From Planctomicrobium piriforme (GTDB taxonomy: Bacteria > Planctomycetota > Planctomycetia > Pirellulales > PNKZ01): a stretch of DNA of 7,616 nucleotides. Below the pieces are notes generated by a model that worked only from the letters and a program-made list of their open reading frames with translations, was not told the DNA's origin and made no database searches. Shown one piece after another: positions 6,682 through 7,616 of this stretch; positions within the stretch are counted from its first letter, which is position 1, and each line of letters begins with the position of its first letter. The stretch covers positions 1 through 7,616 of the forward strand of contig CAMCTH010000213.1 in assembly GCA_945877965.1 (NCBI GenBank), in the 5' to 3' direction. A program made the translations under genes and the position numbers.

Positions 6682-7616
6682 GGCTTCACCTCGTCTGCAA
6701 AATTCCATTCCGTCGGATGCATCACTGCATAAACCGAGTCGCCGTGTCGCACTTCGATCATGCTCGGCAACCAGCGCCCGCCTTGTTCGCGATATTCTAA
6801 GAACCGGAGTTCGCAGGGATCGAGCGCGTCGTCAAGTTGCATTTCGACCGCCGCGAGATCGCCGGTCCGCGGATCGGCGAAGTATCGACAGGCCACACCG
6901 GCGTACCGACCGAACAACACGTCGTACACGCCGTCCGATCCCGGCAGCGCGAACGTTCCCAAATAAGTCAGGTCGCCGAACTTCGACGGCCCGAGCGTGA
7001 GCAGGCGTCGCCACACGCTGAGAGCCGCCAGTAATCCGCCGGTCCCTTCAGGTTCGACGGCCGCCGTTAAATCGCCCGCCAACGGCAAGGCCGCGGTCCC
7101 CGAAGGGAGCTTGTATTCGACGCGGACATCGTTAATCACTAGTTCGACCGTCGTCTTGGCCCCGGCCGCTCCGCCGGCGAACTGCTCGCCTTGGATCTTC
7201 CAGCCGCCGGTCGCCGTCGTCAGATCGGCACGGCTCGTCATCGCCCGCCACACCCGATCGCGTTCCAATTCGTTGAAGTAGTAGTTCGAGTAGCCGCTTC
7301 GCTCCTTGAAATGCTTCGCCACGATCTCGGGGATCTGCGGCTTGGCGGTCAGCGTATCGGCGTTGCCGAACGGCAGGCGGAACTTCGGCTTCTCGGCCGG
7401 CTCTTCTGGTTTCGAGCCGTCCTTCGGCTCATCGTCTTTGGGGTTCGGATCATCGGGCTTCGGCGGGAGCGGCATCTTCTCCGGCTTCGGTTTATCCTTA
7501 CCGCGCATTTTCTCAAGCAGCTCTTCCGGATTGTGCACGCCGGCCAAGCGAACGTGCACGGCATGCGACATGCCGCGGCTGCGGAACGTCATCGGTACGC
7601 GATAGCCTTGCGGGAA
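6678..7616 (-). CDS. Exported-type protein with Lys/Pro/Asp linker and C-terminal beta-rich domain, 5' partial; possible third HtrA/PDZ family member
   Basis: The frame is open from the right edge to the TGA at 6680-6678, giving the last 312 residues. An ATG at 7592 exists, but the frame continues upstream of it (FPQGYRVP), and the first 30 residues (YRVPMTFRSRGMSHAVHVRLAGV) look like the last two strands of a PDZ domain. I infer that a longer, perhaps HtrA-like, protein begins outside the window. Residues about 35-80 are a Lys/Pro/Asp/Glu-rich linker. The remaining 230 residues include SGYSNYYFNELERDRVW, a beta-rich section (TVELVINDVRVEYKL) and a final segment with YAGVACRYFADPRTGDL, DPCELRFLEYRE and RWLPSMIEVRHGD. 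That last pattern (D..TG.L..VE...........YRE..GRWLP) recalls LolA-like half-barrel proteins that bind lipids, but this is a weak resemblance. Cys243 and Cys268 of the visible part could form a disulfide. Its stop overlaps the next gene's GTG start, so the two are co-translated. Confidence 0.78.
   Translation of the reverse strand, partial: FPQGYRVPMTFRSRGMSHAVHVRLAGVHNPEELLEKMRGKDKPKPEKMPLPPKPDDPNPKDDEPKDGSKPEEPAEKPKFRLPFGNADTLTAKPQIPEIVAKHFKERSGYSNYYFNELERDRVWRAMTSRADLTTATGGWKIQGEQFAGGAAGAKTTVELVINDVRVEYKLPSGTAALPLAGDLTAAVEPEGTGGLLAALSVWRRLLTLGPSKFGDLTYLGTFALPGSDGVYDVLFGRYAGVACRYFADPRTGDLAAVEMQLDDALDPCELRFLEYREQGGRWLPSMIEVRHGDSVYAVMHPTEWNFADEVKP
6686..6692 (-). promoter_or_regulatory. Ribosome binding site that decides the GTG start at 6681
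   Basis: On the minus strand GAGGTGA lies inside the end of the upstream gene, with the GAGG core 7 bases before GTG 6681. No comparable site precedes the ATG at 6708. This supports the shorter protein and a GTGA stop/start overlap. Confidence 0.65.

Overview
The window looks like a piece of a planctomycete chromosome, probably from the Pirellulales or a relative. It is GC-rich and densely coded. The first partial product carries a Tyr/Pro-rich YSYPVPRPYGYSPFAYPG-type segment that I associate with planctomycete exported proteins. The lipoprotein tail (SGKLEYSPHDGRW...YGG...GDFVTAQGRL) and the extended HtrA-like proteins point the same way. The taxonomic call rests on recall of these family patterns, not on a database search.

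Left half (1-3270, plus strand). The window opens inside a small Tyr/Pro-rich protein (ends at 354). After a 114-bp gap comes a predicted lipoprotein with a long Pro/Thr-rich spacer and a compact C-terminal domain (469-1308). After another 48 bp comes a 637-residue SecA-type ATPase (1357-3270). It keeps every ATPase motif and the preprotein-binding region, but it stops inside the scaffold helix. The helical wing, two-helix finger and zinc tail of a housekeeping SecA are missing.

Right half (7616-3276, minus strand). Four genes run leftwards as one tightly coupled operon. In transcription order they are: (1) the C-terminal 312 residues of an exported-looking protein entering from the right edge, whose first residues resemble the end of a PDZ domain; (2) a 358-residue HtrA-like protein starting with GTG at a GTGA overlap; (3) a 651-residue protein with an HtrA-like fold, two PDZ domains and a C-terminal alpha/beta-hydrolase-like domain, also starting at a GTGA overlap; (4) a 121-residue membrane protein 11 bp further on. 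The two half-operons converge with only 5 bp between their stop codons (3270 and 3276).

The most interesting point is that both complete HtrA-like proteins appear catalytically dead. All three triad positions are replaced in each, by different residues (Phe/Asn/Tyr in one, Ser/Glu/Ala in the other). The appended hydrolase domain of the larger one also has Glu in place of its nucleophile Ser (GYEEG instead of GxSxG). The operon therefore looks like a set of secreted pseudoenzymes with intact PDZ modules, more likely binding or scaffolding proteins of the cell envelope than proteases. I see no RNA genes, mobile elements, CRISPR arrays or convincing factor-independent terminators.
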